Positions 1-8,793 of a stretch of 64,000 nt of DNA are shown piece after piece. Origin of the DNA: Flavobacterium poyangense (GTDB taxonomy: Bacteria > Bacteroidota > Bacteroidia > Flavobacteriales > Flavobacteriaceae). The notes below the pieces were generated by a model. The model had not been told where the DNA came from. It ran no database searches and saw only the letters and a program-made list of their open reading frames with translations. Position 1 is the stretch's first letter. Each line of letters starts with the position of its first letter. A program made the position numbers and the translations under genes. Location: the NCBI RefSeq assembly GCF_011751075.1, contig NZ_JAALLN010000001.1, positions 781,113 to 845,112 on the forward strand. The letters run 5' to 3'.

Positions 1-359
1 CAGGAAGTTGTCCAAAATGTCAAAATGAAAGCATGTATTCAGACAGTAACCCGCTTCATTTGACCAAAGTTCTTAAAATGAATGAGAATTGCAGCCATTG
101 CGGGTTTAAATACCTAATTGAACCTTCTTTTTTCTATGGCGCTATGTATGTGAGCTACGGATTGAATGTTGCGGTCGGAATTGCCGCTTTTATCATTTCA
201 TTCGTCTTTTTTGACTGCAGCATCGAAGAATCTTTTCTGGCTATAATTATTACATTAGTACTATTGTTCCCTTACGTATTGCGTCTTTCAAGAAACATTT
301 ACATCAATATGTTTGTTTCTTATGACCCGGAAGCAGATCCAAAAGCAAAAAAGAAATAA
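1..359 (+). CDS. DUF983 family membrane protein, 5' end missing
   Basis: This gene is cut by the left edge. The frame is open from base 3, so the ATG at 33 is internal and the true start lies upstream. The visible part opens with a CPKC knuckle and has a second CSHC pair about 24 residues later, a probable zinc ribbon. An FFYGAMYVSYGL stretch, two hydrophobic helices and a basic tail follow, which is the usual plan of DUF983 proteins. The function of the family is unknown. The stop converges with the FAD oxidoreductase with 6 bases between. Confidence 0.85.
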   Translation, partial: GSCPKCQNESMYSDSNPLHLTKVLKMNENCSHCGFKYLIEPSFFYGAMYVSYGLNVAVGIAAFIISFVFFDCSIEESFLAIIITLVLLFPYVLRLSRNIYINMFVSYDPEADPKAKKK

Positions 360-365
360 AGGAGC

Positions 366-1415
366 TTATCTTCTTTTTTTATAAAAACGATAAATATCTA
401 TAACCGGATCTAAAGATGTTTGGTCTTCAATATAGGCAAACAGATCTTTTGCCATAGCGGGTCCAAGCATTACACCTCGTGTTCCCAGACCATTTAAAAT
501 GTGCAAAGATTTATGCACATTATGAGTCCCAATAATAGGCCTTCTGTCTTTTACGGTTGGCCTTACTCCGCCAAAATGTGATACGATCTCAAAATCGCAA
601 TTAATGATTTCCTGTATACGTTCTGTTAACTCTGCCCTTCCTTCTTCTGTTGGAGCAGCTGTTTTGTCCTGCCAGTTGTAAGTAGCCCCGACTTTATACA
701 AATCGTCTCCCAGAGGTAAAATAAACACGCTGGTGTTTACAATAACATCTAAATCAAGATCCGGCGCTTTTATAATAAACAGTTCTCCTTTTGTACCATC
801 AAGAGGTAAATCCTGAAAAAACGGATTGGCATGCAAACCAAAGCCTTCTGCAAAAATTACGTTTCGCGCCTGAATACCTTTGTATGTAACCAAATCATCC
901 CCAACAATCAATTTATCATATTCAAATGACTCCTGAAGCAGCCATTTGTTTTGAATTAAATACTCCTGATATTTATCCAATAATAATCCTGTATCGACAT
1001 AGCCGGTATGCAATACTTCGCCATAATCAAAAGGGGAATCAATTCCTGTGTATTTTTTAAAAATCAACTTTGTAGAAAGGAAATTAGTCAATAGGGGTTT
1101 ATCAGAAGCTGAGAACCAATTGTTCTGCTCTTCGATAGAAAAAAACTTCCTTAAAATAGGCAGTCTAAAATTAAACTTCGTTTGCAGTTTAGTTTCCACC
1201 TGATTGTAGAATTTATCCATCAAATCTAATTGCTCTTGTGCTTTCCAGACTTCACTAAACCTCTTTAAAATAACCGGATTGTACAATCCTCCGGCAACTC
1301 TGGATGATATCTGTGATTTATCATCAATTACTAAAATGGTTTTATGGTTTGTAAGTGCCAGTTCAGCAAACGAAATTCCTGCTAATCCCGATCCGATAAT
1401 CAAATAATCAATCAT
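366..1415 (-). CDS. FAD-dependent oxidoreductase (DAO family)
   Basis: A 349-residue protein opening with a dinucleotide-binding motif GSGLAG at residues 8-13 in a beta-alpha-beta Rossmann unit. A GGLYNP stretch lies near residues 42-47, and the end has GGVRPTVKDRRPIIG plus NGLGTRGVMLGP, the FAD-contacting C-terminal signature of D-amino-acid oxidase, glycine oxidase and MnmC-type enzymes. It is probably a soluble amine or amino-acid oxidase; the substrate cannot be read from the sequence. It lies just after the gldN paralogues on the same strand, but a terminator hairpin separates them. Confidence 0.82.
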   Translation of the reverse strand: MIDYLIIGSGLAGISFAELALTNHKTILVIDDKSQISSRVAGGLYNPVILKRFSEVWKAQEQLDLMDKFYNQVETKLQTKFNFRLPILRKFFSIEEQNNWFSASDKPLLTNFLSTKLIFKKYTGIDSPFDYGEVLHTGYVDTGLLLDKYQEYLIQNKWLLQESFEYDKLIVGDDLVTYKGIQARNVIFAEGFGLHANPFFQDLPLDGTKGELFIIKAPDLDLDVIVNTSVFILPLGDDLYKVGATYNWQDKTAAPTEEGRAELTERIQEIINCDFEIVSHFGGVRPTVKDRRPIIGTHNVHKSLHILNGLGTRGVMLGPAMAKDLFAYIEDQTSLDPVIDIYRFYKKRR

Positions 1416-1436
1416 ATATATTGTGGTAGATAAAAA

Positions 1437-1466
1437 AAACTCTTACTACAAATATAGTAAGAGTTT
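1437..1466 (-). terminator. Terminator hairpin after third gldN-type gene
   Basis: Perfect 12-bp arms (1437-1448 and 1455-1466) with a 6-base CAAATA loop, followed on the minus strand by a T-rich run. The core CTTACT...AGTAAG recurs after the other two gldN-type genes. Confidence 0.75.
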
Positions 1467-1489
1467 CTCTAAAATTTAATTCGGGAATC

Positions 1490-2482
1490 TTAGTAATTCC
1501 ACATATCTTGCTCCAAATTACGAATCTTCTCTTTTACTCTTTCAGATTCTAACAACTGATTCTGTGCATTGTCTTTCATGTATTGTTTGATCTCACGATC
1601 TCCGTATACGTTTTCGTCTTTGTAGATAACAGCATTAAAACGTCTTGAGTTCAAAATCTGATCAAATGAAATTGGAACAGCCGAGTTATTATCATTAAAA
1701 GCTTTTGCTTCGTTCAATGTTTCTCTTGCATCCGGAAAAAAGACCCAAAACAACTCAATATAATCCTTTTCATCACTGTTCATGGTATAAACATCAGGAG
1801 TTACCGGGCAGATACCGATAAGACGGTACTTTAACTCACTCACACGCCTGTCAAAATACCAATAGCCTTTTATTCTATATTCACTGACATCTGCAGCTGT
1901 AAGATCCTGTTTTAAGATATATTCTGCAGGGAGAGTTCTCGTAGGTCCTACAGTTTCGTTAACATAAGTTACTACTTTCTTTTTACCTTTACCTGTAACC
2001 ACTTTTTTCTTCACAACACGTGATCTGTAGTCGTCCGGATATTGATTAATTAACTCTCTACCGGCATCAGTTGTATCGACACGTAATAATGATCCTTGAA
2101 TGTCTTTTAGAGATTTTTTGGTATTAAAATAGCTGTCCGTGTAAACCTCTGTAATTTTCCCCTTTCTGATCGCTTTGGCTAAAACATCATAAAGTGAACG
2201 CCTGTCAGAACCAATATTAACTGAATCAACCGGAAAATACAACGGAAAGTTGATTTTTTCAGTTAGATCAATAATCTCCCAAACCGTCTTCCCCATCAAG
2301 ACATCTCCATCATCAATATACCCATAGGCCAGAGGCTTATCATTGTCCGAAATCTGCTGTGCCGCACTCTTTAGCCCAATCTGATCTGCTGCTTTTGCAT
2401 TCAATAAATTAGATTGAGCATTAGAAACAAAGCCTACAGCGACAAAAACAATAACTACTAAAAAAAAACTTTTTCTCATCAC
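1490..2482 (-). CDS. GldN/GldO-like protein, third tandem copy
   Basis: A 330-residue protein with a signal peptide ending at SNAQ near residue 23, very similar over its whole length to the two neighbours upstream. Family knowledge: GldN is a periplasmic component that works with the outer-membrane lipoprotein GldK in the ring of the type 9 secretion system, and F. johnsoniae has one extra copy, GldO, that is partly redundant. This third copy differs most in the middle (DVSEYRIKGYWYFDRRVSEL against DVTQYKIKGYWYFDKRQSEL). It starts with ATGATG; either could be used. It is flanked on both sides by terminator-like hairpins, so it may be transcribed separately. Confidence 0.85.
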   Translation of the reverse strand: MMRKSFFLVVIVFVAVGFVSNAQSNLLNAKAADQIGLKSAAQQISDNDKPLAYGYIDDGDVLMGKTVWEIIDLTEKINFPLYFPVDSVNIGSDRRSLYDVLAKAIRKGKITEVYTDSYFNTKKSLKDIQGSLLRVDTTDAGRELINQYPDDYRSRVVKKKVVTGKGKKKVVTYVNETVGPTRTLPAEYILKQDLTAADVSEYRIKGYWYFDRRVSELKYRLIGICPVTPDVYTMNSDEKDYIELFWVFFPDARETLNEAKAFNDNNSAVPISFDQILNSRRFNAVIYKDENVYGDREIKQYMKDNAQNQLLESERVKEKIRNLEQDMWNY

Positions 2483-2598
2483 AATACTTTTTATAGGAAA
2501 TTTAACGCATAAAAAATACTTATATTGTCATGCTTACAATATTTTCTTACAATATTTCTCAATAAAAAAATATAAGTGCTACTAAAAAGCATGAAATA

Positions 2599-2633
2599 AA
2601 AATCCCTTACTGTAAAATACAGTAAGGGATTTT
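2599..2633 (-). terminator. Terminator hairpin after second gldN-type gene
   Basis: Perfect 16-bp arms (2599-2614 and 2618-2633) around an AAA loop. It shares the CTTACTGTA core with the hairpins at 1437 and 3743, but the outer stem differs with both strands changed together. Confidence 0.78.
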
Positions 2634-2656
2634 AAATTATTGTGTAATGTAACACC

Positions 2657-3646
2657 TTAGTAGTTCCACATATCTTGTTCTAAGTTACGAATCTTCTCTT
2701 TTACTCTTTCAGATTCTAACAATTGATTCTGCGCATTGTCTTTCATATATTGTTTGATCTCACGATCTCCATATACGTTTTCTTCTTTGTAGATAACAGC
2801 ATTAAAACGCCTTGAGTTCAAAATCTGATCGAATGAAATTGGAACAGCCGAGTTATTATCATTAAACGCTTTTGCTTCGTTCAATGTTTCTCTTGCGTCC
2901 GGAAAAAAGACCCAAAACAACTCAATATAATCCTTTTCATCACTGTTCATGGTATAAACATCAGGAGTTACCGGGCAAATTCCCAATAAGCGATATTTCA
3001 AGTCGCTTTGACGTTTGTCAAAATACCAGTATCCTTTAATTTTATATTGTGTAACATCAGCAGCGGTAAGATCTTGCTTCAAAATATATTCTGCAGGGAC
3101 AGTTCGTGTTGGTCCAACTGTCTGCTCCACATACGAGACAACTTTCTTTTTACCAGTACCGCTAACTACTTTTTTCTTCACAACACGTGATCTGTAGTCG
3201 TCCGGATATTGATTAATCAACTCTCTACCGGCATCAGTTGTATCAACTCGTGATAATGATCCCTGGATGTCTTTCAGAGATTTTTTAGTATTAAAATAGC
3301 TGTCTGTGTAAACCTCAGTAATTTTTCCCTTTCTAATCGCTTTGGCTAAAACATCATAAAGCGAACGTCTGTCAGAACCAATATTAACAGAATCAACGGG
3401 ATAATACAACGGAAAATTAATCTTTTCATTCAAATCAATAATCTCCCAAACCATTTTCCCCATCAAAACATCTCTATCGTCAATATACCCATAAGCCAAA
3501 GGCTTATCATTGTCCGAAATCAGCTGTGCCGCACTCTTTAGTCCAATCTCATCTGCTGTTTTTGCATTCAATAAATTAGATTGAGCGTTAGAAACAAAGC
3601 CTACAGTGATAAAAACAATAACTACTAAAAAAATTTTCACTTTCAT
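2657..3646 (-). CDS. gldO: GldO, paralogue of the T9SS protein GldN
   Basis: The frame stays open upstream to 3727, but the start is placed at the ATG at 3644-3646. That gives a 329-residue protein beginning MKVKIF with a clean signal peptide (cleavage after SNAQ) aligned with both neighbours; the upstream residues are charged and unmatched. The mature part is near identical to GldN, including EYILKQDLTAADV, YTMNSDEKDYIELFW and the shared end EKIRNLEQDMWNY. Inferred role: alternative GldN subunit in the type 9 secretion ring. Its middle matches gldN while its 3' third matches the third copy, which hints at gene conversion. Confidence 0.87.
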   Translation of the reverse strand: MKVKIFLVVIVFITVGFVSNAQSNLLNAKTADEIGLKSAAQLISDNDKPLAYGYIDDRDVLMGKMVWEIIDLNEKINFPLYYPVDSVNIGSDRRSLYDVLAKAIRKGKITEVYTDSYFNTKKSLKDIQGSLSRVDTTDAGRELINQYPDDYRSRVVKKKVVSGTGKKKVVSYVEQTVGPTRTVPAEYILKQDLTAADVTQYKIKGYWYFDKRQSDLKYRLLGICPVTPDVYTMNSDEKDYIELFWVFFPDARETLNEAKAFNDNNSAVPISFDQILNSRRFNAVIYKEENVYGDREIKQYMKDNAQNQLLESERVKEKIRNLEQDMWNY

Positions 3647-3742
3647 AATAATATATTTTCTAGTAAATATAACGAATTTAAATCGATTTTGTTGTGATTT
3701 TCCTACACTGTTTTTCCAATCAGGCAATAGTCGGTAAAATAA

Positions 3743-3774
3743 AAAGCCCTTACTGCAAATACAGTAAGGGCTTT
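3743..3774 (-). terminator. Terminator hairpin after gldN
   Basis: Perfect 13-bp arms (3743-3755 and 3762-3774) around a CAAATA loop, followed on the minus strand by a T-rich tract. It ends the gldK-L-M-N unit. Confidence 0.78.
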
Positions 3775-3798
3775 CTGATTATTATGTAAGGTAGTACC

Positions 3799-4791
3799 TT
3801 AGTAGTTCCACATATCTTGTTCGAAGTTACGAATCTTCTCTTTTACTCTTTCAGATTCTAACAACTGATTCTGTGCGTTGTCTTTCATGTATTCTTTGAT
3901 CTCACGATCTCCGTACAAGTTTTCTTCTTTGTACAAAACAGCGTTAAAACGTCTTGAGTTCAAAATCTGATCAAAAGAAATTGGAAGAGCTGAGTTATTA
4001 TCATTGAAAGCTTTTGCTTCATGCAATGCTTCCCTTGCGTTTGGATAGAAAATCCAGAATAACTCAATATAATCCTTTTCGTCACTGTTCATTGTAAAAA
4101 CGTCAGGAGTTATAGGGCAAATTCCCAATAAACGATATTTCAATTCACTTTGACGTTTATCAAAATACCAGTATCCTTTAATTTTATACTGTGTTACATC
4201 TGCAGAAGTAAGATCTTGCTTCAAAATATATTCAGCAGGAACAGTTCTTGTAGGTCCTACAGTTTCGTCAACATAAGTTACTACTTTCTTTTTACCTGTA
4301 CCGGTAACTACTTTTTTCTTCACCACACGTGATTTGTAGTCGTCCGGGTATTGGTTAATTAACTCTCTACCTGCATCAGTTGTATCGATACGTGATAATG
4401 ATCCTTGGATGTCTTTCAGAGATTTTTTAGTATTAAAATAGCTATCTGAATATACTTCAGTTATTTTGCCATTTTTCATAGCTTTAGTCAAAGCGTCATA
4501 AAGAGAACGTCTGTCAGGGCCAATATTAGCCGTATCTACCGGAAAGTACAATGGAAAGTTAATTTTTTCATTTAAATCAATGATTTCCCAAGTAGTTTTC
4601 CCCATCAATACATCTCTGTCATCAACATATCCATAAGCTAATGGTTTGTCATTGTCGGAGATAAGCTGCGCAGGAGTCTTAAGTCCTATCTGCTCCGGTG
4701 TTTTTGCATTAAGCAAATTCGATTGCGCATTAGAAGCAAAACCTCCAGCGATAGAAACAATAGCTATTAAAAAATTTCTTACTTTCATCAT
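3799..4791 (-). CDS. gldN: GldN, periplasmic T9SS/gliding protein
   Basis: A 330-residue protein with a signal peptide (SNAQ near residue 23), last gene of the gldK-gldL-gldM-gldN unit. Known role: GldN with the lipoprotein GldK forms the periplasmic ring under the outer membrane that couples the GldLM motor to the type 9 translocon, and is needed for gliding and secretion of SprB-type adhesins. It lies 41 bases after gldM with no terminator between, so of the three copies this one is best placed as the true gldN. An ATGATG start leaves one residue of doubt. Confidence 0.92.
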   Translation of the reverse strand: MMKVRNFLIAIVSIAGGFASNAQSNLLNAKTPEQIGLKTPAQLISDNDKPLAYGYVDDRDVLMGKTTWEIIDLNEKINFPLYFPVDTANIGPDRRSLYDALTKAMKNGKITEVYSDSYFNTKKSLKDIQGSLSRIDTTDAGRELINQYPDDYKSRVVKKKVVTGTGKKKVVTYVDETVGPTRTVPAEYILKQDLTSADVTQYKIKGYWYFDKRQSELKYRLLGICPITPDVFTMNSDEKDYIELFWIFYPNAREALHEAKAFNDNNSALPISFDQILNSRRFNAVLYKEENLYGDREIKEYMKDNAQNQLLESERVKEKIRNFEQDMWNY

Positions 4792-4832
4792 GATACCATT
4801 ATAAGATATTGAACGTAGTCTTACCTACTTTA

Positions 4833-6374
4833 TTATTGTATTTCGTAAATTACCGGAGCAGTTCTTGGTAATAAATAACTACCAGCTCCAACAAGTTTAG
4901 TTTTAATTTCAGAAATAGTAACTTGATCTCCTTTACCTGCTCTTGAAAGAATTTGTTTGCATTGTGCATTTAATCTGTTACCACTAACAACAACTGTAGG
5001 TTGTCCGGTAATTTTTAAATTAAATCCAACAACATCTAAACCAACTTCAAAATCAAAATCAAGTAATTTAGCACCAATAGTAGCAATTTCTAAGTTAGAT
5101 TTAGGTCCTTTAACAACACCCATCTCACCTCTAATTGTTCCTGTTGGTCCAGGAATACCTTTAATTCTGAATGTTTTCTTATCTGTTACTTTATCACCGT
5201 TTGGTAATGTTCCTGTAACAGAAATAGTAGCTTCAGTACCTTGACCCGGGCTCATGTTATATTTACCTGGTTTACCAGCAGAAACTAATCCTGGAGCACT
5301 TGCAACAATTTTGTTAGCATCAACACCAGCGAATGATACAGAGATTGGGTTAACAACTCCTCTATAAACCACATTCATTTTATCTGCAGAAATAGTAGCA
5401 GCATTTGGTCTTGGAACTACAACATACTTCCCGGCAAATTTAAGCGGAATGTTTTTTCCGTCTTCCAAGAAAGTAAATTGACCATTAATATCTTGTTCTC
5501 CAACACCACCGGCAGTTAACGAAATAACCGCTTGTCCGTTAACGATTTGCCCAGGACCTTGGAATGAAGTTGGTTTTGTGTTTTCGTCATAACGACCTAA
5601 AACTACTTTACCTGTAACTTTTTCTCCTTGGAAGTAAGCATTTTTGTCCAAAACAACAATTGCTTGGTAGTTACTGTAAGAAGCAGCAGCAACAGCCGCT
5701 TTTCCTAAAGCACTATTGTAAACATCTGTTTCCAATTTTGTAACGTCATTCTGCCAAGCTGAAAGTTTAGCAGCAGATGCAATTGCAGGGAAACCTTTAA
5801 AATGATAAGCTAAGTATTTTTCTTTTATACCGTCTTTGTTTTTAACATCAGAAACATCAAATTTTTGATCGATCTCTGAAATAATGTTAGCGTATTTTTT
5901 ATCTGTTCCTAAAGCAGCTTTAATGTCTGCTTTGTACTTTTGAATTTTTGCGATAATCTCATTTCCTTTAGCAGTATATCCGTCTCCTGTAAACCAGTCG
6001 TCGATATTATCTCCTCTGTCCATAGACTCGTAAGGCAATTTTCCAGTTTCTTTATCAGCTTCAAATCCTTTTACAGATTGTGCTTTTAAAGTCCCGATGT
6101 AAGCGTAAAAATCTTTCGAAATTGCTTCAATTTTATGAGCTGTAACTGCAGCAATAGCAAATTCTCCTTTTGCCTCAGCTGCTTTTTGATCTAAAGCGGT
6201 TAATAAAGAGGTATTATTTGTAGTTGCTGTAGCGTTAGAAGCTTCAAATTTTTCGTTAAATAAACCAAAACCTGATATTACTTCTTTCGACACGTTCATT
6301 GCTAACATTGCGATGAAAACCAGGTACATCAGGTTAATCATCTTCTGTCTAGGGGTTAATTTTCCTCCTGCCAT
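4833..6374 (-). CDS. gldM: GldM, periplasmic shaft of the T9SS/gliding motor
   Basis: A 513-residue protein with a short cytoplasmic N-terminus (MAGGKLTPR), one transmembrane helix near residues 15-35 (LMYLVFIAMLAMNV) and a long periplasmic part that in the family folds into four domains. Arg9 is present; published GldLM structures pair it with a GldL glutamate in the membrane. Role: transmits proton-motive-force-driven motion of the GldLM motor to the GldKN ring. It sits between gldL (52 bases) and gldN (41 bases) in one operon. Confidence 0.95.
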   Translation of the reverse strand: MAGGKLTPRQKMINLMYLVFIAMLAMNVSKEVISGFGLFNEKFEASNATATTNNTSLLTALDQKAAEAKGEFAIAAVTAHKIEAISKDFYAYIGTLKAQSVKGFEADKETGKLPYESMDRGDNIDDWFTGDGYTAKGNEIIAKIQKYKADIKAALGTDKKYANIISEIDQKFDVSDVKNKDGIKEKYLAYHFKGFPAIASAAKLSAWQNDVTKLETDVYNSALGKAAVAAASYSNYQAIVVLDKNAYFQGEKVTGKVVLGRYDENTKPTSFQGPGQIVNGQAVISLTAGGVGEQDINGQFTFLEDGKNIPLKFAGKYVVVPRPNAATISADKMNVVYRGVVNPISVSFAGVDANKIVASAPGLVSAGKPGKYNMSPGQGTEATISVTGTLPNGDKVTDKKTFRIKGIPGPTGTIRGEMGVVKGPKSNLEIATIGAKLLDFDFEVGLDVVGFNLKITGQPTVVVSGNRLNAQCKQILSRAGKGDQVTISEIKTKLVGAGSYLLPRTAPVIYEIQ

Positions 6375-6426
6375 TTTTCTCTAATTAGTTCTTATTAATA
6401 ATTTTAATATAGTAGTTAAAAACTAA

Positions 6427-7074
6427 TTATCCTTTGTTACTCATTGCAGAAAGCATACCACCGTAAACATTGTTTAAAGAAGCAATGTTTGCAGTCATTG
6501 ATTGCATTTGTTCTTTTAATTTAGATGCATTGTCAGCGATTTCTTTGTTAGCATCTGCATTTCTTGCAGCGCTTTCTAATTGTACTTTGTATAAGCTGTT
6601 TAATGATTCCATTTGTGCAGCAGCCATAGACAATTCTTCGCTGTATTTTTTAGTAGAAGCGATAGAATCTACAGTAGGAGCAATTCCTTTAGCAGCTGAT
6701 TCGAAATTTTTGATGCTGTTTCCTAAACTTGACATTAATTCACCGTCAATTTTAGCTTCTTTCAACATAACGTCTAACTTTTGAGACAACAATCCTTGGG
6801 CATCAGAAGGAGTTTCAACTTTATCCGCTTTTTTTCTAGCTTGTCCATTAGCTAATTCAGGGTAAACAAGAGTCCAGTCCAACTCTTCGTCAACAGGTTC
6901 GAAAGCAGAAAGTGCAAAAATTAACGCCTCAGTTAACAAACCAATTGATAACATTAGTGTTCCTGTTAATGGCCCAATCTCAAAGTGAGTAATTTTGAAT
7001 AATGCTCCAACGATTACTACTGCCGCTCCCATACCATAAGCGAAATTCATTGCTTTTTTACTTAATAATGCCAT
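6427..7074 (-). CDS. gldL: GldL, inner-membrane motor protein of T9SS
   Basis: A 215-residue protein with two N-terminal transmembrane helices (about residues 9-28 and 34-57) and a long cytoplasmic helical tail rich in Ala, Ser, Lys and Glu. Glu49 lies inside the second helix (SIGLLTEALIFAL), the position reported as the key proton-pathway residue in F. johnsoniae GldL. With GldM it forms the motor that powers gliding and type 9 secretion. It is cotranscribed with gldK and gldM, judging by short gaps and absence of terminators. Confidence 0.95.
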   Translation of the reverse strand: MALLSKKAMNFAYGMGAAVVIVGALFKITHFEIGPLTGTLMLSIGLLTEALIFALSAFEPVDEELDWTLVYPELANGQARKKADKVETPSDAQGLLSQKLDVMLKEAKIDGELMSSLGNSIKNFESAAKGIAPTVDSIASTKKYSEELSMAAAQMESLNSLYKVQLESAARNADANKEIADNASKLKEQMQSMTANIASLNNVYGGMLSAMSNKG

Positions 7075-7135
7075 AATACTTTTTTTTAGGTTTTAATTTG
7101 AAATAGATTTGATTTGGATATTTAATTTAAAAAAA

Positions 7136-8530
7136 TTACTTCTTTTTGCCGGTTACTTGAGTTCCCATATAATCTTGAACTGTTCTGAAACCAATATAAC
7201 TTCTGGCTGAATCCGCATATTCGTGATCACGAGTACTTACCTGTAGGAAGTAAGCAACATCTTTCCATGATCCACCGCGAACTACTTTTCTTTGATTGTT
7301 TCCGTCAATAACGTTAGGGTTCATTGTAGAAACATACTCGTATGCATTTGGATTGTAAGCTGAATCTGTCCACTCTGAAACGTTTCCTGCCATATTGTAC
7401 AAGCCGTAACCGTTTACTTCGTAAGATTTAGCCTCAACTGTATACAAAGCTTCATCAGCTGCATAATCTCCTCTGCTTGGTTTGAAGTTTGCTAAGAAAC
7501 AACCTCTGTCACTCTTAGTATAAGGACCTCCCCATGGGTATGTAGCAGATTCCAGACCTCCTCTTGCAGCATACTCCCATTCTGCCTCTGTTGGCAATCT
7601 GAATGCATTTACTAAGTCACGTCCTTTTTTCTTAGATTTAATATAACTGTTTTTGTTCAATGTTCTCCAAGCACAAAATGCTTTTGCTTGTTTCCAGGTA
7701 ACACCTACTACCGGATAATCTCCATAAGCTTTGTGCCAGAAATAATCATTGTGCATTGGCTCATTATAAGAATAAGCAAAATCTTTAATCCAAACTGTAG
7801 TATCCGGATAAACGCTTACTTGTTCTGTTTTAACGAAATCTTTCCTTTTTCCAACTTTAGCTTTTGCAGCAGCCTGAATATCCATCCATGAGTAACGGAA
7901 TTTCAATTTATTTACATCAATTGTTCTTAAACCATTGTAAGACTCTTCGATTGGTAAATACATAGAATCCATTACTTCAGTGTAATACTCATCCGGATAC
8001 GCTTTAGTATCTTTAATTAATTTTACTTTTTTGTTCAGCTTTCTACCAGCATAAGGATCATCTTTTGTTCCTACGCTGTAGTAATTATCATACATATACT
8101 TATCGTAAGCTGTCATTTTTTCAGGATCAGAGTCATTAAATGCATAATCAGCAATACTACCTGCTTTTTTACCTTTACCGTCTCCTGCACCTTTTTGACC
8201 TGTTTCGTCAGCCAAAATAGCCAAACGAACTCTCATTGTAGAGTCTTTTACCCACTCTACAAACTGACGGTACTCACTGTTGGTAATTTCAGTTTCGTCC
8301 ATATAAAACGAACGGACTGTCACTGTTTTAGTTGGAGCATCTTCCACATTAGCCAAATCAGCATCTGATTTACCCATAATAAAAGACCCACCTGGAACCA
8401 ATGTCATTCCATAAGGTTTCTCAGGATGCCATTTTCCTCCTGTAACACCAACTAACTCACCTTTATCACCTGATTTTCCACAGCCGACAACTAGGGTTAA
8501 TATTGTTGCAAATGCAATAAACTTCTTCAT
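7136..8530 (-). CDS. gldK: GldK, outer-membrane lipoprotein of T9SS
   Basis: A 464-residue lipoprotein: the signal peptide ends in LVVGC with Cys17 as the lipidated residue. The rest is a formylglycine-generating-enzyme (SUMF1) type fold, seen in GMTLVPGGSFIMG, EITNSEYRQFVEW, FRLPTEAEWEYAARGG and RGGSWKD. In GldK this fold is structural, not known to be catalytic; the protein forms the periplasmic ring with GldN. It is the first gene of the gldKLMN unit; the 263 bases upstream must hold the promoter. Confidence 0.94.
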   Translation of the reverse strand: MKKFIAFATILTLVVGCGKSGDKGELVGVTGGKWHPEKPYGMTLVPGGSFIMGKSDADLANVEDAPTKTVTVRSFYMDETEITNSEYRQFVEWVKDSTMRVRLAILADETGQKGAGDGKGKKAGSIADYAFNDSDPEKMTAYDKYMYDNYYSVGTKDDPYAGRKLNKKVKLIKDTKAYPDEYYTEVMDSMYLPIEESYNGLRTIDVNKLKFRYSWMDIQAAAKAKVGKRKDFVKTEQVSVYPDTTVWIKDFAYSYNEPMHNDYFWHKAYGDYPVVGVTWKQAKAFCAWRTLNKNSYIKSKKKGRDLVNAFRLPTEAEWEYAARGGLESATYPWGGPYTKSDRGCFLANFKPSRGDYAADEALYTVEAKSYEVNGYGLYNMAGNVSEWTDSAYNPNAYEYVSTMNPNVIDGNNQRKVVRGGSWKDVAYFLQVSTRDHEYADSARSYIGFRTVQDYMGTQVTGKKK

Positions 8531-8793
8531 ATAAATTTGGGATTATCTATTCATTATTATAAGTCCGTAAACGTATTTATTATTTAGCTAAAAAACAATA
8601 CTAGTCACGAAATTTATTTCAGCGTTCAAAAATAATGTTAAATAAAATAAAAAAAAAATATTTCATCGATAAACTAACGCAAAAAACCGACGTAAAACGT
8701 TCTTTTTTATAGTGTATAACTTTTTTCCTACTAATGTTTCTTAATTCTTTTTCAATAACTTTAAAAAGTTATTATTTTAATTAAAATTTCCGT
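8531..8793. promoter_or_regulatory. Upstream region of gldK with a -7-like element
   Basis: AT-rich gap between gldK and the arginase-like gene. A CAAAAATA at 8627-8634 reads TATTTTTG on the minus strand and fits the Bacteroidota -7 consensus TAnnTTTG, about 97 bases before the gldK start. No TTG is visible at the expected -33 distance, so the assignment is weak. Confidence 0.35.

Noticed and set aside
3008..3197. Two plus-strand frames of 60 codons opposite gldO, with a similar one opposite gldN at 4150
   Set aside because: They are antisense to conserved coding sequence, and their recurrence is explained by the gene duplication itself.
3647..3740. A separate promoter for gldO
   Set aside because: Only a mismatched TAAATTCG was found on the minus strand, without a TTG at the right distance; not strong enough to list.
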